A stretch of 8,237 bases of DNA from Hyphomonadaceae bacterium (GCA_016791325.1 JAEUMU010000230.1:1-8237); one strand, 5' to 3'. Numbered from the stretch's first letter, positions 1 to 7,056 are shown. Program-made: numbers and translations. Notes: generated by a model from the sequence alone, not told the origin.

Positions 1-2
1 GC

Positions 3-707
3 AACGCGCTCACGCGCGAGTTCTGGCAGGACATGCGCGATACTTTGCATCAGTTGCAGCGCGATGGGCGAACCCGCGCGGTGATCATCACCGGCGCGGG
101 CGACGCCGCGTTCTGCGCCGGCGGCGATATCGCCAGCTTTCAGGCCCTGAAAGACGAGGCTGAGCGCCGTGCTTTTCAGGCCGACACGATGGCGACATTC
201 TCCGCCATCGAGCAGACCCCTCTTGTCGTTATCGCCGCCGTGAATGGTCTGGCGTTGGGCGGGGGATGTGAGTTGACGCTTGCGTGCGACATCGTGCTAG
301 CGGCCGAAAACGCCGTATTCGCCATGCCCGAAGCCGCGCTCGGGCTGACGCCGGGCTTTGGCGTGCTGCGCGGTCCGGAGGTGATCGGCCGGCAGTGGAC
401 CAAGCTTATGGTGTTCGCCGGGGAGCGTGTCGATGCAGCGAAGGCGCTGGAAATCGGCCTCGTTCAGATTGTCACGCCGCCCGATGGCCTCATGGCGCGT
501 GCGCACGAGATAGCCCAGCGCGTGGCGGCCGGCGGCGCGCTGGCGCAACGTTACGGCAAAGAGCTGATCAATCGTGGCATTGATCCCTCCGGCTTTGAGC
601 ACTCGACCGAACGTCTCACCGTCCTGCAGGGCTCAGGCGAAGCTGCAGAGGGAATGGCCGCCTTCCTGCAGCGCCGCAAGGCGTCTTTCCGCTCAGGCAT
701 GGAGTAG
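3..707 (+). CDS. Enoyl-CoA hydratase/isomerase (crotonase family), 5' end cut by window edge
   Basis: Probable syn-hydration of a 2,3-enoyl-CoA in a beta-oxidation-like route; cytoplasmic. The reading frame is open to the window edge. The residues before the first in-frame ATG at 33 (NALTREFWQD) match the conserved crotonase N-terminal NAL motif, so the gene starts upstream and ATG 33 is internal. Visible family features are the oxyanion-hole segment FCAGGD (codons near 114-131), NGLALGGGCEL with a Glu at 270-272, and the MPEAALGLTPG segment with a Glu at 330-332. These two Glu correspond to the pair Glu144/Glu164 of rat mitochondrial enoyl-CoA hydratase, so a true hydratase is plausible rather than only an isomerase. 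The C-terminal EGMAAFLQRRKASF is the usual crotonase tail. The next gene begins 2 nt after its TAG, so the two are co-transcribed. Substrate unknown. Confidence 0.93.
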   Translation, partial: NALTREFWQDMRDTLHQLQRDGRTRAVIITGAGDAAFCAGGDIASFQALKDEAERRAFQADTMATFSAIEQTPLVVIAAVNGLALGGGCELTLACDIVLAAENAVFAMPEAALGLTPGFGVLRGPEVIGRQWTKLMVFAGERVDAAKALEIGLVQIVTPPDGLMARAHEIAQRVAAGGALAQRYGKELINRGIDPSGFEHSTERLTVLQGSGEAAEGMAAFLQRRKASFRSGME

Positions 708-709
708 TT

Positions 710-1501
710 GTGAAACCGTTCGTCGCCCTCATGCGCCGCTATTGCATTCACTACGTCAATTGCCACGATTTCTCGCTGCTGCCTGAGATCATGGTGGATG
801 ACTACAAGCTCAGCATGGGCGAGCACATGCTTCAGGGGCGCGACACCCAATACGTCAACGCCACGCGAATCCAGATGGGCGACATTCAAGGCCTGCAACT
901 AACCGTCCATGAAATCATCACCAACGGTGAGCGATTGGCGATGCGCTTTTCCGAACACGGCGCCTCACAGCGCCAGGGCGGCAAACAGTCGGTTTGGGCT
1001 GGCATTGCGCTTTACGCTTGGCGTGACAGCAGGCTGACGCATTGCCGAGTTGAACAGGATTATTACGCGCGGCGGCGCCAGTACAGGACGGGTGTGCCGG
1101 ATCGGGTCGATGCGCCAGCGGTCGCCCCCTGGGATACGGCCGCCGCGCCTGCGAATGCTGAGTCTGAGCGCGTGGTGCGCGCTTGGATCATGGAGGGCAT
1201 GCCGCGCTCGCCGGGTGTTTCGTTTGACGACGAATGGCTCGGGGTAGGGCCTCAAGATGTGATCGACGCGCAGAAGGCGGAGATACTCGATCTGTTCTCA
1301 GCAGGGCCAAACGTAGCGTTCCATGTGAGACAGTTCGGCGCGCTGCGGCCCGGCTTCACGGAGAACTCCGGCGCCGGCGTCTTCCTGCACAGCACCGGCA
1401 TTCTCAGCGTGCGCAACGGGGCGGTCTCGTCAGGGCGGATCGTGCGCGATCGGATGGGGCTGGAGCGCCGGCTCGCGAACAATGTGGTGAAGGTGGCGTG
1501 A
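710..1501 (+). CDS. Protein with two tandem SnoaL/NTF2-like domains
   Basis: 263 aa. The GTG start at 710 has GGAG (701-704) five bases upstream, inside the end of the hydratase gene, and lies 2 nt from that gene's stop. An in-frame ATG at 731 is an alternative. Residues 1 to about 120 look like a SnoaL/NTF2-like domain: an N-terminal helix, then DDYKLSMGEHMLQGRD, then alternating strands ending in the LTHCRVEQDYYARRRQY segment. After a Pro/Ala-rich joint (about 130-152), residues 153-255 look like a second copy: RVVRAWIMEG, an Asp/Glu-rich loop, strand-rich VAFHVRQFGA, then GILSVRNGAVSSGRIVRDRMGL, a typical SnoaL C-terminal strand pair. Such folds act as small isomerases, cyclases, hydratases or dehydratases, or only bind ligands. 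I cannot assign a reaction. Its place between the hydratase and the ligase suggests it works on the same substrate. It ends in TGATG, sharing one base with the ligase start. Confidence 0.8.
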   Translation: MKPFVALMRRYCIHYVNCHDFSLLPEIMVDDYKLSMGEHMLQGRDTQYVNATRIQMGDIQGLQLTVHEIITNGERLAMRFSEHGASQRQGGKQSVWAGIALYAWRDSRLTHCRVEQDYYARRRQYRTGVPDRVDAPAVAPWDTAAAPANAESERVVRAWIMEGMPRSPGVSFDDEWLGVGPQDVIDAQKAEILDLFSAGPNVAFHVRQFGALRPGFTENSGAGVFLHSTGILSVRNGAVSSGRIVRDRMGLERRLANNVVKVA

Positions 1502-3147
1502 TGCGAGCAAGCGCGATGGCTCAAAGCGAAGACAAAGCTGCGCCCTACGGGATGTTGCTGGCCGCGAACGCGGCCGCGCGGGGAGAGGCGCTGTTTGTTG
1601 CGTTCGAATCGGAGGGAGAGTTCTCCTACGCAGAGATCCACCGGCGCGCCAGCGCGGTCGCCAAGGGCCTCGCCGCGCTGGGCGTGGGAAAGGGCGATCG
1701 TGTCGCAATCCAGATGCCGAACTGCGCCGACTTCGTGTTCGCGCTTTTCGCCACTCAGATGCTTGGCGCGATCAGCGTTCTGGTCAACGCGCGTTTCAAG
1801 ACGCACGAGCTGGCGCACGTTTTCCGCCATTCGGGTGCGAAAGTGTTCTTCACCACCACACTGATCGACGATCACGTGAACTTCGCCGATCTGCTTTGGC
1901 AGACACTGCCGGAGCTCGCGGAGGCGCCATCAGGCAAGCCGCTTTCGTTGAGCGGTGCGCCGGAACTGCGGCATGTGATCCTGTGTGGCGAGGGCGCTCG
2001 CACGCCTGCGATTTCGATGGGGCAGTTGATCGAAGCGGGGACGGGGATTGATGACGGGGTGTTCGCGGGAGCCGACGCCCGCACCAACGCCGACGATATC
2101 GCCCTCATGCTCTACACATCGGGCACAACGGCCGCTCCCAAGGGCTGCCAGTTGACACATCGCGGCATGCTGGCGAGCTGGGCGGGCTATGCTGATGCAG
2201 CCGGCGTGCGGGCCGGCGAAACGATATGGGCGCCGCTGCCGTTCTTTCACGTGGGCGGCGTCGGGCCAATGACGGCCGCGCTCTCGAAGGGCGCAGCGTT
2301 CTTCACCGCGATCCACTTCGATCCGGCAACCGCGCTCGCGCAAATCAGACGCTATAGGCCTGATCATCTTTATCCGGCGTTTTTCAACATTGCGCTGGCG
2401 CTTTTGCGGCACGCCGATTTCAAGAGAGACGATATCGCGTCCGCACGCACCATGTTGTGCGTTGCGCCAACCAAGACGCAATACGTCATTCGTGAGTTGA
2501 TGCCGGAACATATCGCCGTGATGCAGGTGTTCGGCATGACGGAAGCATCGGGCATCGTCACGCTGACGCGTCCTGAAAGGCCGCTTGAGCATCGCCTCGA
2601 AACGCAAGGCACGCCTCTTCCGGGCGCAGAGGTTCGTATTGTCGATCCCGAGAGTGGGACTGTGCTCGGGCCTGAGGCGCTGGGCGAAATCCAGTTTCGC
2701 GGCCCTGGCGCCTTTCATTCCTATTACAAGGACGAGGAAGCGACGAAGCGTACAATTCTTGACGGCGGCTGGGTCGCGACTGGCGATCACGGCAAGATCG
2801 ATGCGCAGGGCGCCACTCATTTCGTCGGCCGCATCAAAGATATGCTCAAAGTTGGCGGTGAGAACGTCGCTGCGGCCGAGGTTGAGGCGTTTCTCAGCAC
2901 TCACCCTGCGGTTAAGATGTCTCAAGTGGTCGGCAAGGCCGATGAGAGATACGGCGAGGTGCCCGTCGCGTTTGTTGAATTGCTGGAGGGCAAGCAAGCG
3001 GACGAGCAAGAGCTAATCGATTTCTTCGAAGGAAAGCTTTCGCGCTTTAAAATTCCGAGGCAGGTGATTTTCGTCACCGAGTGGCCGATGTCAGCGACCA
3101 AGATTCAGAAGTTCAAGCTGCGCGAACAACTCAAGTCGCTGGGCTGA
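1501..3147 (+). CDS. AMP-dependent acyl-CoA ligase (ANL superfamily, class I adenylate-forming)
   Basis: 548 aa, usual length for acyl-CoA synthetases. It should activate a carboxylic acid with ATP to an acyl-adenylate and then a CoA thioester, the entry step of the pathway; cytoplasmic. The diagnostic motifs are all present: P-loop YTSGTTAAPKG at 205-215, FGMTEASG at 344-351, GWVATGDHG at 423-431, GRIKDMLKVGGENV at 443-456 (hinge and CoA-binding region), and C-terminal SATKIQKFKL at 531-540 with Lys534 as the adenylation lysine. The last motif reads ATKIQ where many homologues have TGKIQ; the lysine itself is kept. The style is near CaiC/FadK/feruloyl-CoA-ligase-like enzymes, but the acid cannot be deduced. 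The ATG at 1501 overlaps the previous stop (TGATG) and has an AAGGTGG Shine-Dalgarno-like run just upstream. The frame is open back to 1234, but that part lies inside the SnoaL-like gene. A second ATG at 1516 is possible. Confidence 0.94.
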   Translation: MRASAMAQSEDKAAPYGMLLAANAAARGEALFVAFESEGEFSYAEIHRRASAVAKGLAALGVGKGDRVAIQMPNCADFVFALFATQMLGAISVLVNARFKTHELAHVFRHSGAKVFFTTTLIDDHVNFADLLWQTLPELAEAPSGKPLSLSGAPELRHVILCGEGARTPAISMGQLIEAGTGIDDGVFAGADARTNADDIALMLYTSGTTAAPKGCQLTHRGMLASWAGYADAAGVRAGETIWAPLPFFHVGGVGPMTAALSKGAAFFTAIHFDPATALAQIRRYRPDHLYPAFFNIALALLRHADFKRDDIASARTMLCVAPTKTQYVIRELMPEHIAVMQVFGMTEASGIVTLTRPERPLEHRLETQGTPLPGAEVRIVDPESGTVLGPEALGEIQFRGPGAFHSYYKDEEATKRTILDGGWVATGDHGKIDAQGATHFVGRIKDMLKVGGENVAAAEVEAFLSTHPAVKMSQVVGKADERYGEVPVAFVELLEGKQADEQELIDFFEGKLSRFKIPRQVIFVTEWPMSATKIQKFKLREQLKSLG

Positions 3148-4900
3148 GCACGCAAAGGCGCTCTCCAGCGGTGACAGTAGTGCCCGCCATGATAAGCACT
3201 TGCTGTACTCGGCCCGCGCGGGGCGCGTAGATCGGCATCTCCATCTTCATCGCTTCGAGCGTGGCGATAAGATCACCAGCCGTCACCAGATCGCCAGCAG
3301 CGACGGCGACCGCGACGACCGAGCCATCCATCGGCGCGACCGGATCGGCGCTTTCGCTCACCGGCCCGTCTGCACGCGCGGAGCGCGCAGCGCTTGGCGT
3401 GCTGGCGGCGCCCACGCCTGCCGCGGTGACGCGGATCGCGATGGCAATGTCCAGCACGCCGCGGTCCGTCGCGATAGAGACACGCCGCATCGCAGCGCCA
3501 TCCCGCGTCGGCGTGCTGGCGCTGACGCTGGAATTGGCCCGGGCCTGCTCTGCCGGCGCCCAATCCTGCTCCAACGAAGCTGTGTGGTGCGTCACCGCGT
3601 GGAAGGCGGGCTGGCTTAGTATGTCTGCGAGATAGGGCGCCGTGGTGGCGACGCCTTCGGCGCTGAAGTCCCGAAGCGCTTGCTGAAGCCGCATGCACGC
3701 CGCATCACGTGTATCCGCCCAAGCCAGCACTTTTCCGAACATCGAGTCGTACTCGGCAGGAACGCTGCCGCCCGCCTCGACGCCGAAGTCACAGCGAATG
3801 CCTGGGCCGCCGGGAAGGCGCAGCGCGCCCAGCCTCCCAGGCCGCGGAGCGAAGCCGGCCCAGGGATCTTCCGCCGCAATGCGTGCCTGGATGGCGTGGC
3901 CGGCGATGCGCACCTGCTTTTGCGTGAAACCCAGCTTCCGGCCCGCGGCGATGTGCAATTGCAGATGCACAAGATCGCGGCCTGTCACCAGTTCTGTGAC
4001 GCCGTGTTCGACCTGCAGGCGCGTGTTCATTTCCAAAAAATAGAATGCGTCACGCGCGCTATTGACCAGGAATTCAACCGTGCCGGCGCTTTGGTAACCC
4101 ACTGACCGCGAAAGCGTGATCGCCGCTGCCCGCATTTCACTTCGGAGAGTGTCTGGCAGCTCCGGTGCAGGCGCTTCTTCGATCAGCTTTTGATGCCGGC
4201 GCTGCACCGAGCAATCGCGATCGCCCAAGTGCACGATCTCTCCGTACGCATCAGCGATGATCTGCACCTCGACGTGACGCGGGCGTTCCAGATAGTGCTC
4301 TAGATAAACCTCTCCACGGCCAAAGGCGGCGGCGGCTTCGCGCGAGGCCGCTGCCAACGCCTGCTCAAGCTCGCCTGCATCGCGCGCTACGCGCATGCCG
4401 CGCCCGCCGCCGCCGAAGCACGCCTTCACCGCGATTGGAAAGCTGATCTCTGCAGCGTGGTTTTGGGCCTCAGCGACTGAGGCGTTCACCTCGCGCGCAC
4501 CCGGCAGCACAGGAAGGCCGCACGCCATCGCCCGCGCGCGCGCGGCTAGCTTATCGCCCATGGTTGCGATCGCCTCTGCCGGGGGGCCGATATAAGTAAG
4601 CCCAGCCGCCATGACGTCGCGCGCAAACGCGGCATCCTCGCTCAGCATACCGTAGCCAGGGTGAACAGCTTCCGCGCCGCTCTGCGCCGCCGCCGCAAGG
4701 ATGGCGGCGCCGTTGAGGTAGGATTGGCTTACGCCGGCCGGCCCAATGAAGCGCGCCTCATCCGCGAGGCGCACGTGCATCGCATCGCGATCAGCTTCGC
4801 TGAACACCGCAATCGTGCGCAGGCGCAGCTCTTTGCACGCACGAATGACGCGAACGGCGATTTCGCCGCGATTGGCGATGAGAACAGAGTTGAACGCCAT
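3131..4900 (-). CDS. Biotin carboxylase with C-terminal biotin carboxyl carrier domain (acyl-CoA carboxylase alpha subunit)
   Basis: 589 aa. It carboxylates its own biotin using ATP and bicarbonate, and passes CO2 to an acyl-CoA through a separate carboxyltransferase (beta) subunit. The start at 4900 (MAFNSVLIANRGEIAVRVIR) is fixed by the canonical N-terminus. The domains in order are an N-terminal BC fold (1-115), an ATP-grasp part with MGDKLAAR (114-121) and the glycine-rich KACFGGGGRGM loop (159-169), RDCSVQRRHQKLIEEAPAP (228-246), the catalytic segment FLEMNTRLQVEH (288-299, Arg294), the BC C-terminal part to about 445, an Ala/Ser-rich linker (about 450-520), and a lipoyl-type carrier (521-587) with EAMKM, biotinyl Lys552. 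It is shorter than PCC/MCC alpha subunits (about 650-700 aa) and no clear BT domain is seen, which resembles actinobacterial AccA-type subunits. The common HPVTE after the catalytic segment reads HGVTE. No beta subunit gene is in the window. It starts 8 bp after the MaoC stop with only a weak Shine-Dalgarno, implying translational coupling. Its 3' end overlaps the ligase 3' end. Confidence 0.93.
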   Translation of the reverse strand: MAFNSVLIANRGEIAVRVIRACKELRLRTIAVFSEADRDAMHVRLADEARFIGPAGVSQSYLNGAAILAAAAQSGAEAVHPGYGMLSEDAAFARDVMAAGLTYIGPPAEAIATMGDKLAARARAMACGLPVLPGAREVNASVAEAQNHAAEISFPIAVKACFGGGGRGMRVARDAGELEQALAAASREAAAAFGRGEVYLEHYLERPRHVEVQIIADAYGEIVHLGDRDCSVQRRHQKLIEEAPAPELPDTLRSEMRAAAITLSRSVGYQSAGTVEFLVNSARDAFYFLEMNTRLQVEHGVTELVTGRDLVHLQLHIAAGRKLGFTQKQVRIAGHAIQARIAAEDPWAGFAPRPGRLGALRLPGGPGIRCDFGVEAGGSVPAEYDSMFGKVLAWADTRDAACMRLQQALRDFSAEGVATTAPYLADILSQPAFHAVTHHTASLEQDWAPAEQARANSSVSASTPTRDGAAMRRVSIATDRGVLDIAIAIRVTAAGVGAASTPSAARSARADGPVSESADPVAPMDGSVVAVAVAAGDLVTAGDLIATLEAMKMEMPIYAPRAGRVQQVLIMAGTTVTAGERLCVLSPAT

Positions 4901-4908
4901 GCCCGGCG

Positions 4909-5370
4909 TCAGCGCGCCTGCGGGCGCGTCAACATGAGCACCGACCAATCGCCGGTCTGTACCACCTCGTCCTTCTGGTTCAACACATCCAACTGGCGCA
5001 CCAGGATGCCGCGATCGGGCTTGGATTTGCTGGCGCGGGCTTCTTTCACAAGCAGCCGCACGCGAATGGTGTCGCCAGCGCGGATCACGCCGGTGTAGCG
5101 CCACGTCATGCCGAGGAAGCCGAGCGCAGTGCCGCGCAGATGGCCCATCTGGCTCACAAGCCCGCTTGCGATCGAGGCGCCCAGCAGGCCCTGCGCGATG
5201 CGCGTTCCGTGCTGAGTTTTCTTGCCGTACTCTTCGTCAATGTGCAGCGGGTTGAAATCTCCGGATAGGCCAGTGAAAATCACAATGTCCGCTTCGGTCA
5301 CTGTTCGCGCGGAGGTGACGAATTCCTGCCCCTCGCTAAAGTCCTCGAGATACATCCCCTGCGCCGTCAT
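4909..5370 (-). CDS. MaoC-like (R)-specific enoyl-CoA hydratase, hot-dog fold
   Basis: 153 aa, the normal single-hot-dog length. Expected to add water to a trans-2-enoyl-CoA, or to dehydrate the hydroxyacyl-CoA. The hydratase-2 signature is clear: TGLSGDFNPLHIDEEYGKK with Asp38 and His43 in the D-x4-H spacing of the catalytic pair of Aeromonas PhaJ (Asp31/His36), followed by HGTRIAQGLLGASIASGL. The C-terminal half (LGMTWRYTGVIRAGDTIRVRL) is the usual strand region. The start at 5370 has an excellent AAGGAG seven bases upstream and forms an ATGA 4-bp overlap with the end of the DUF35 gene. Next to DUF35 and thiolase-like genes, it recalls ChsH1/ChsH2 hydratases that supply hydroxyacyl-CoA to the Ltp2 aldolase. 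That role is inferred. Confidence 0.93.
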   Translation of the reverse strand: MTAQGMYLEDFSEGQEFVTSARTVTEADIVIFTGLSGDFNPLHIDEEYGKKTQHGTRIAQGLLGASIASGLVSQMGHLRGTALGFLGMTWRYTGVIRAGDTIRVRLLVKEARASKSKPDRGILVRQLDVLNQKDEVVQTGDWSVLMLTRPQAR

Positions 5371-5792
5371 TTCTTTTCTCCTTGAGCGGGGCGAAACTGA
5401 GGTATGGCGATCGTCTCGCTGCGCGCCTCGAACCAGACGGTTACCGGCATGCCGATGCGCACCTCTTCCGGCGGGCAGTCGGTGATGTTGGCCATCATGC
5501 GCGGCCCTTCCTTCAAGTCCACCAGCGCGATGACATAAGGCGCCCGCGCGCGGAACGCCTGATCAGGCGCGCGATGTACGATGGTGCATGCGTGAACGAC
5601 GCCTTCGCCGCTAGCTTCGCGCCATTCCAAATCGCCACTGCCGCACGCCGGGCAGTGCCCACGCGGATAGAACATCGGCTTGCCGCAGGTGCGGCACGCC
5701 CGAAGGATGAGGCGGCCATCGTTCGCGGCGCTCCAATACTCCTTGGAATCGCCGGTTGGTGTTGGCGCTGGGAGTGAAAGAGTCTCAGCCAT
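5367..5792 (-). CDS. DUF35 protein: rubredoxin-like zinc ribbon plus OB fold, thiolase partner
   Basis: 141 aa. Residues 1-32 form the usual N-terminal helical part (SKEYWSAANDGRLILRAC). A zinc ribbon follows with Cys33, Cys36, Cys47 and Cys50 (CRTCG ... HCPACG), then an OB-fold domain (about 62-135; SGEGVVHACTIVH, YVIALVDLKEGPRMMANI, GMPVTVWFE). DUF35 proteins pair with thiolase-superfamily enzymes. In ChsH2-Ltp2 the DUF35 domain binds the aldolase, and in archaeal HMG-CoA synthase systems it bridges thiolase and synthase. The ATG at 5792 is set by the family N-terminus and by TGATG overlap (1 bp) with the thiolase-like stop. The longer open frame upstream (to 6329) lies inside that gene and is not protein-like. 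Shine-Dalgarno is weak (GGGG-rich), consistent with coupling. Likely a structural and stabilising subunit of the complex with the upstream gene product. Confidence 0.92.
   Translation of the reverse strand: MAETLSLPAPTPTGDSKEYWSAANDGRLILRACRTCGKPMFYPRGHCPACGSGDLEWREASGEGVVHACTIVHRAPDQAFRARAPYVIALVDLKEGPRMMANITDCPPEEVRIGMPVTVWFEARSETIAIPQFRPAQGEKK
5378..5383 (-). promoter_or_regulatory. Shine-Dalgarno of the MaoC gene, inside the DUF35 coding end
   Basis: AAGGAG on the minus strand, seven bases before ATG 5370. It lies within the last DUF35 codons (QGEKK-stop). The MaoC gene therefore has a strong ribosome site of its own in addition to the ATGA overlap, so it may be made at a higher level than the weakly initiated DUF35 and biotin carboxylase genes. 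Confidence 0.75.
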
Positions 5793-6958
5793 CAGTCCCG
5801 CCCCAAAATCAGGCTGCAATGCGTCGAGAGGATGCCGCCATTGCCATGCACGAACGCGCGGGCGGCGTCCTGCACCTGGCGCGCGTCGCATTGGCCGCGA
5901 AGCTGGCGCACGGCCTCGATAATGTGGAATACGCCGCCAGGACGGCCCGGATGCCCGTGCGAGAGCAAGCCGCCGTGCGTGTTCACCGGCAGCGCGCCCC
6001 CCAATGCGATGGCGCCGCTTTCCACGAAAGCGCCAGCCTCCCCACGCGGGCAAAAGCCAAGATCTTCCAGCAAGAGCAGGACCGTGATCGTGAAGCAATC
6101 GTAGAGCATCGCCACGTCCATGTCCTTGGGCGCGAGCCCCGCCATACGGAACGCCTGTTCGCCGCTGTCCTTGGCGCCGCACGTGGTGAGGTCCGGGGCC
6201 TGATGCACGAACTCGTTCAGGTGCCGTTCGCCGACACCGAGCAGGAAAACGGGCGTCTGCTTCAGGTCGCGCGCGCGATCGGCGCGCGTCATAATGATGG
6301 CGCCGCCGCCGTCTGAAACCAGCGAACAATCCAGCACGCGCAACGGCATCGCCACCGGCTTGGACGCCAGCACATCCTCGCGCGTGATGGGCGTTTTTTC
6401 CTGCGCATTCGGGTGCATCCCGGCGTGGCGGCGATGCACGACCGCGACCTCAGCCATCTGCTCGGGCGTGACCCCGTATTGGTGCATGTAGCGATTAGCC
6501 GCTAGCGCATACATGGCCGGGATCATCGGGCCGTAGGGGCGCTCATATTGGGCGTGGCCGGCGTTCTCCGCCAAGGCGGCGATGGCTTGATCTTTTGTTA
6601 GGCCGGTGACGAGCTTATCGGAGGTCGCAATCAGGACCGTATCGCACAGGCCCGCGTGCAGTGCTGCGGCGGCGTGCGAAACCATGGCGCAATGTGTGGC
6701 GCCGCCCAGCGAGTTGGTCATGCTGTAGCGCGGCCGGATGCCCAGATACTCCGAAAGCACCACGCTGTGCATGCGGAATGGCTCCGCCATAGAATCGACG
6801 GTCAGCACGGCGTCGATGTCCGACATTTTGATGCCGGCTTCCGCAGCGGCTTCGTGCGCCGCCTGGACACACATCTGCATGCAGCCGAGTTCCGGCACCT
6901 TGCCAAGACGTGTCTCGGCGACGCCGACGATCGCTGTGGCGCCGCTTAAGCCGCTCAT
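5792..6958 (-). CDS. Thiolase-superfamily protein of the SCP-x/Ltp2 lipid-transfer type, lacking the usual nucleophilic Cys
   Basis: 388 aa, usual length for this family; often annotated as acetyl-CoA acetyltransferase or lipid-transfer protein. The N-terminus ATAIVGVAETRLGKVP (7-22) and the late motif NTHGGLLSHGHPGRPGG (326-342, His336 of the thiolase GHP motif) place it in the thiolase superfamily. The segment that in thiolases carries the acyl-accepting Cys reads TNSLGGATHC (81-90). Counting back from the conserved GLCD (103-106) puts Gly86 at the Cys position. The C-terminal CxG motif reads VHGNGG (370-375), again without Cys. The NEAFA-like position reads LYDCFT with Tyr286, as in Ltp2-type aldolases. 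This suggests retro-aldol or related C-C cleavage rather than thiolysis (inference). The ATG at 6958 has AAGGAG seven bases upstream. It is the first gene of the four-gene operon. Confidence 0.92.
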   Translation of the reverse strand: MSGLSGATAIVGVAETRLGKVPELGCMQMCVQAAHEAAAEAGIKMSDIDAVLTVDSMAEPFRMHSVVLSEYLGIRPRYSMTNSLGGATHCAMVSHAAAALHAGLCDTVLIATSDKLVTGLTKDQAIAALAENAGHAQYERPYGPMIPAMYALAANRYMHQYGVTPEQMAEVAVVHRRHAGMHPNAQEKTPITREDVLASKPVAMPLRVLDCSLVSDGGGAIIMTRADRARDLKQTPVFLLGVGERHLNEFVHQAPDLTTCGAKDSGEQAFRMAGLAPKDMDVAMLYDCFTITVLLLLEDLGFCPRGEAGAFVESGAIALGGALPVNTHGGLLSHGHPGRPGGVFHIIEAVRQLRGQCDARQVQDAARAFVHGNGGILSTHCSLILGRD

Positions 6959-6965
6959 GTGCTCT

Positions 6966-6971
6966 CTCCTT
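6966..6971 (-). promoter_or_regulatory. Shine-Dalgarno of the thiolase-like gene
   Basis: AAGGAG on the minus strand, seven bases before the ATG at 6958. It is one of the two strongest sites of the operon and supports this start. Confidence 0.8.
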
Positions 6972-7004
6972 CAGAGCTAGCATATCGGGCGGCGCCAAAA
7001 GCCC

Positions 7005-7021
7005 GCCTATCTCAGGGTAGG
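7005..7021 (-). promoter_or_regulatory. Repeated box, copy 1, before the thiolase-like operon
   Basis: On the minus strand this reads CCTACCCTGAGATAGGC. Copy 2 at 8155-8171 differs at one position of 17. The box lies 46 bp before the ATG at 6958, is itself partly symmetric (CCTA ... TAGG), and is followed on the gene side by a potential hairpin around 6986-7005 (CGGGC ... GCCCG). Position in both leaders suggests an operator or promoter element. TACCCT would be a poor -10, with TTGCGC sixteen bases upstream as a possible -35. Function is inferred. Confidence 0.45.
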
Positions 7022-7025
7022 GCCG

Positions 7026-7041
7026 TTGCGCCTGGGCGCAA
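7026..7041. promoter_or_regulatory. Perfect dyad TTGCGCC-TG-GGCGCAA between two minus-strand genes
   Basis: Two 7-bp perfect arms separated by 2 bp, 15 bp after the stop of the luciferase-like gene and with its centre 20 bp upstream of the centre of box copy 1. Read as RNA it could be a stem-loop for 3'-end protection or termination, but no T-run follows on the minus strand, so an intrinsic terminator is not supported. An operator for the downstream operon is equally possible. Confidence 0.45.
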
Positions 7042-7056
7042 GCAGGCCGGCCGGCT

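Noticed and set aside
33..35. ATG 33 as the true start of the enoyl-CoA hydratase
   Set aside because: The ten codons before it are in frame and encode the conserved NAL segment, so the gene is simply cut by the window edge.
1234..1500. N-terminal extension of the acyl-CoA ligase
   Set aside because: It is an alternate frame of the SnoaL-like gene. The ligase homology starts just after ATG 1501.
1252..1875. 207-codon open frame on the minus strand
   Set aside because: It spans the SnoaL-like/ligase junction in antisense, and its translation has no domain-like pattern.
1930..3009. 359-codon open frame on the minus strand
   Set aside because: It lies opposite the acyl-CoA ligase, whose motifs are complete. 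Its translation is Arg/Ala/His-rich without any family motif, a typical GC-rich antisense shadow.
4901..5104. N-terminal extension of the biotin carboxylase to an ATG at 5104
   Set aside because: The extension lies inside the MaoC gene and is Arg-rich nonsense. The family N-terminus begins exactly at ATG 4900.
5756..6316. 186-codon open frame on the plus strand
   Set aside because: It is antisense to the thiolase-like and DUF35 genes, has no recognisable motif and no plausible ribosome site. The minus-strand frame is clearly the gene.
5793..6329. N-terminal extension of the DUF35 frame
   Set aside because: It lies in an alternate frame of the thiolase-like gene. The DUF35 fold starts at ATG 5792.
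7026..7041. Intrinsic terminator after the luciferase-like gene
   Set aside because: The stem is perfect but has only a 2-base spacer and no T-run on the minus strand, so I list it only as a dyad.
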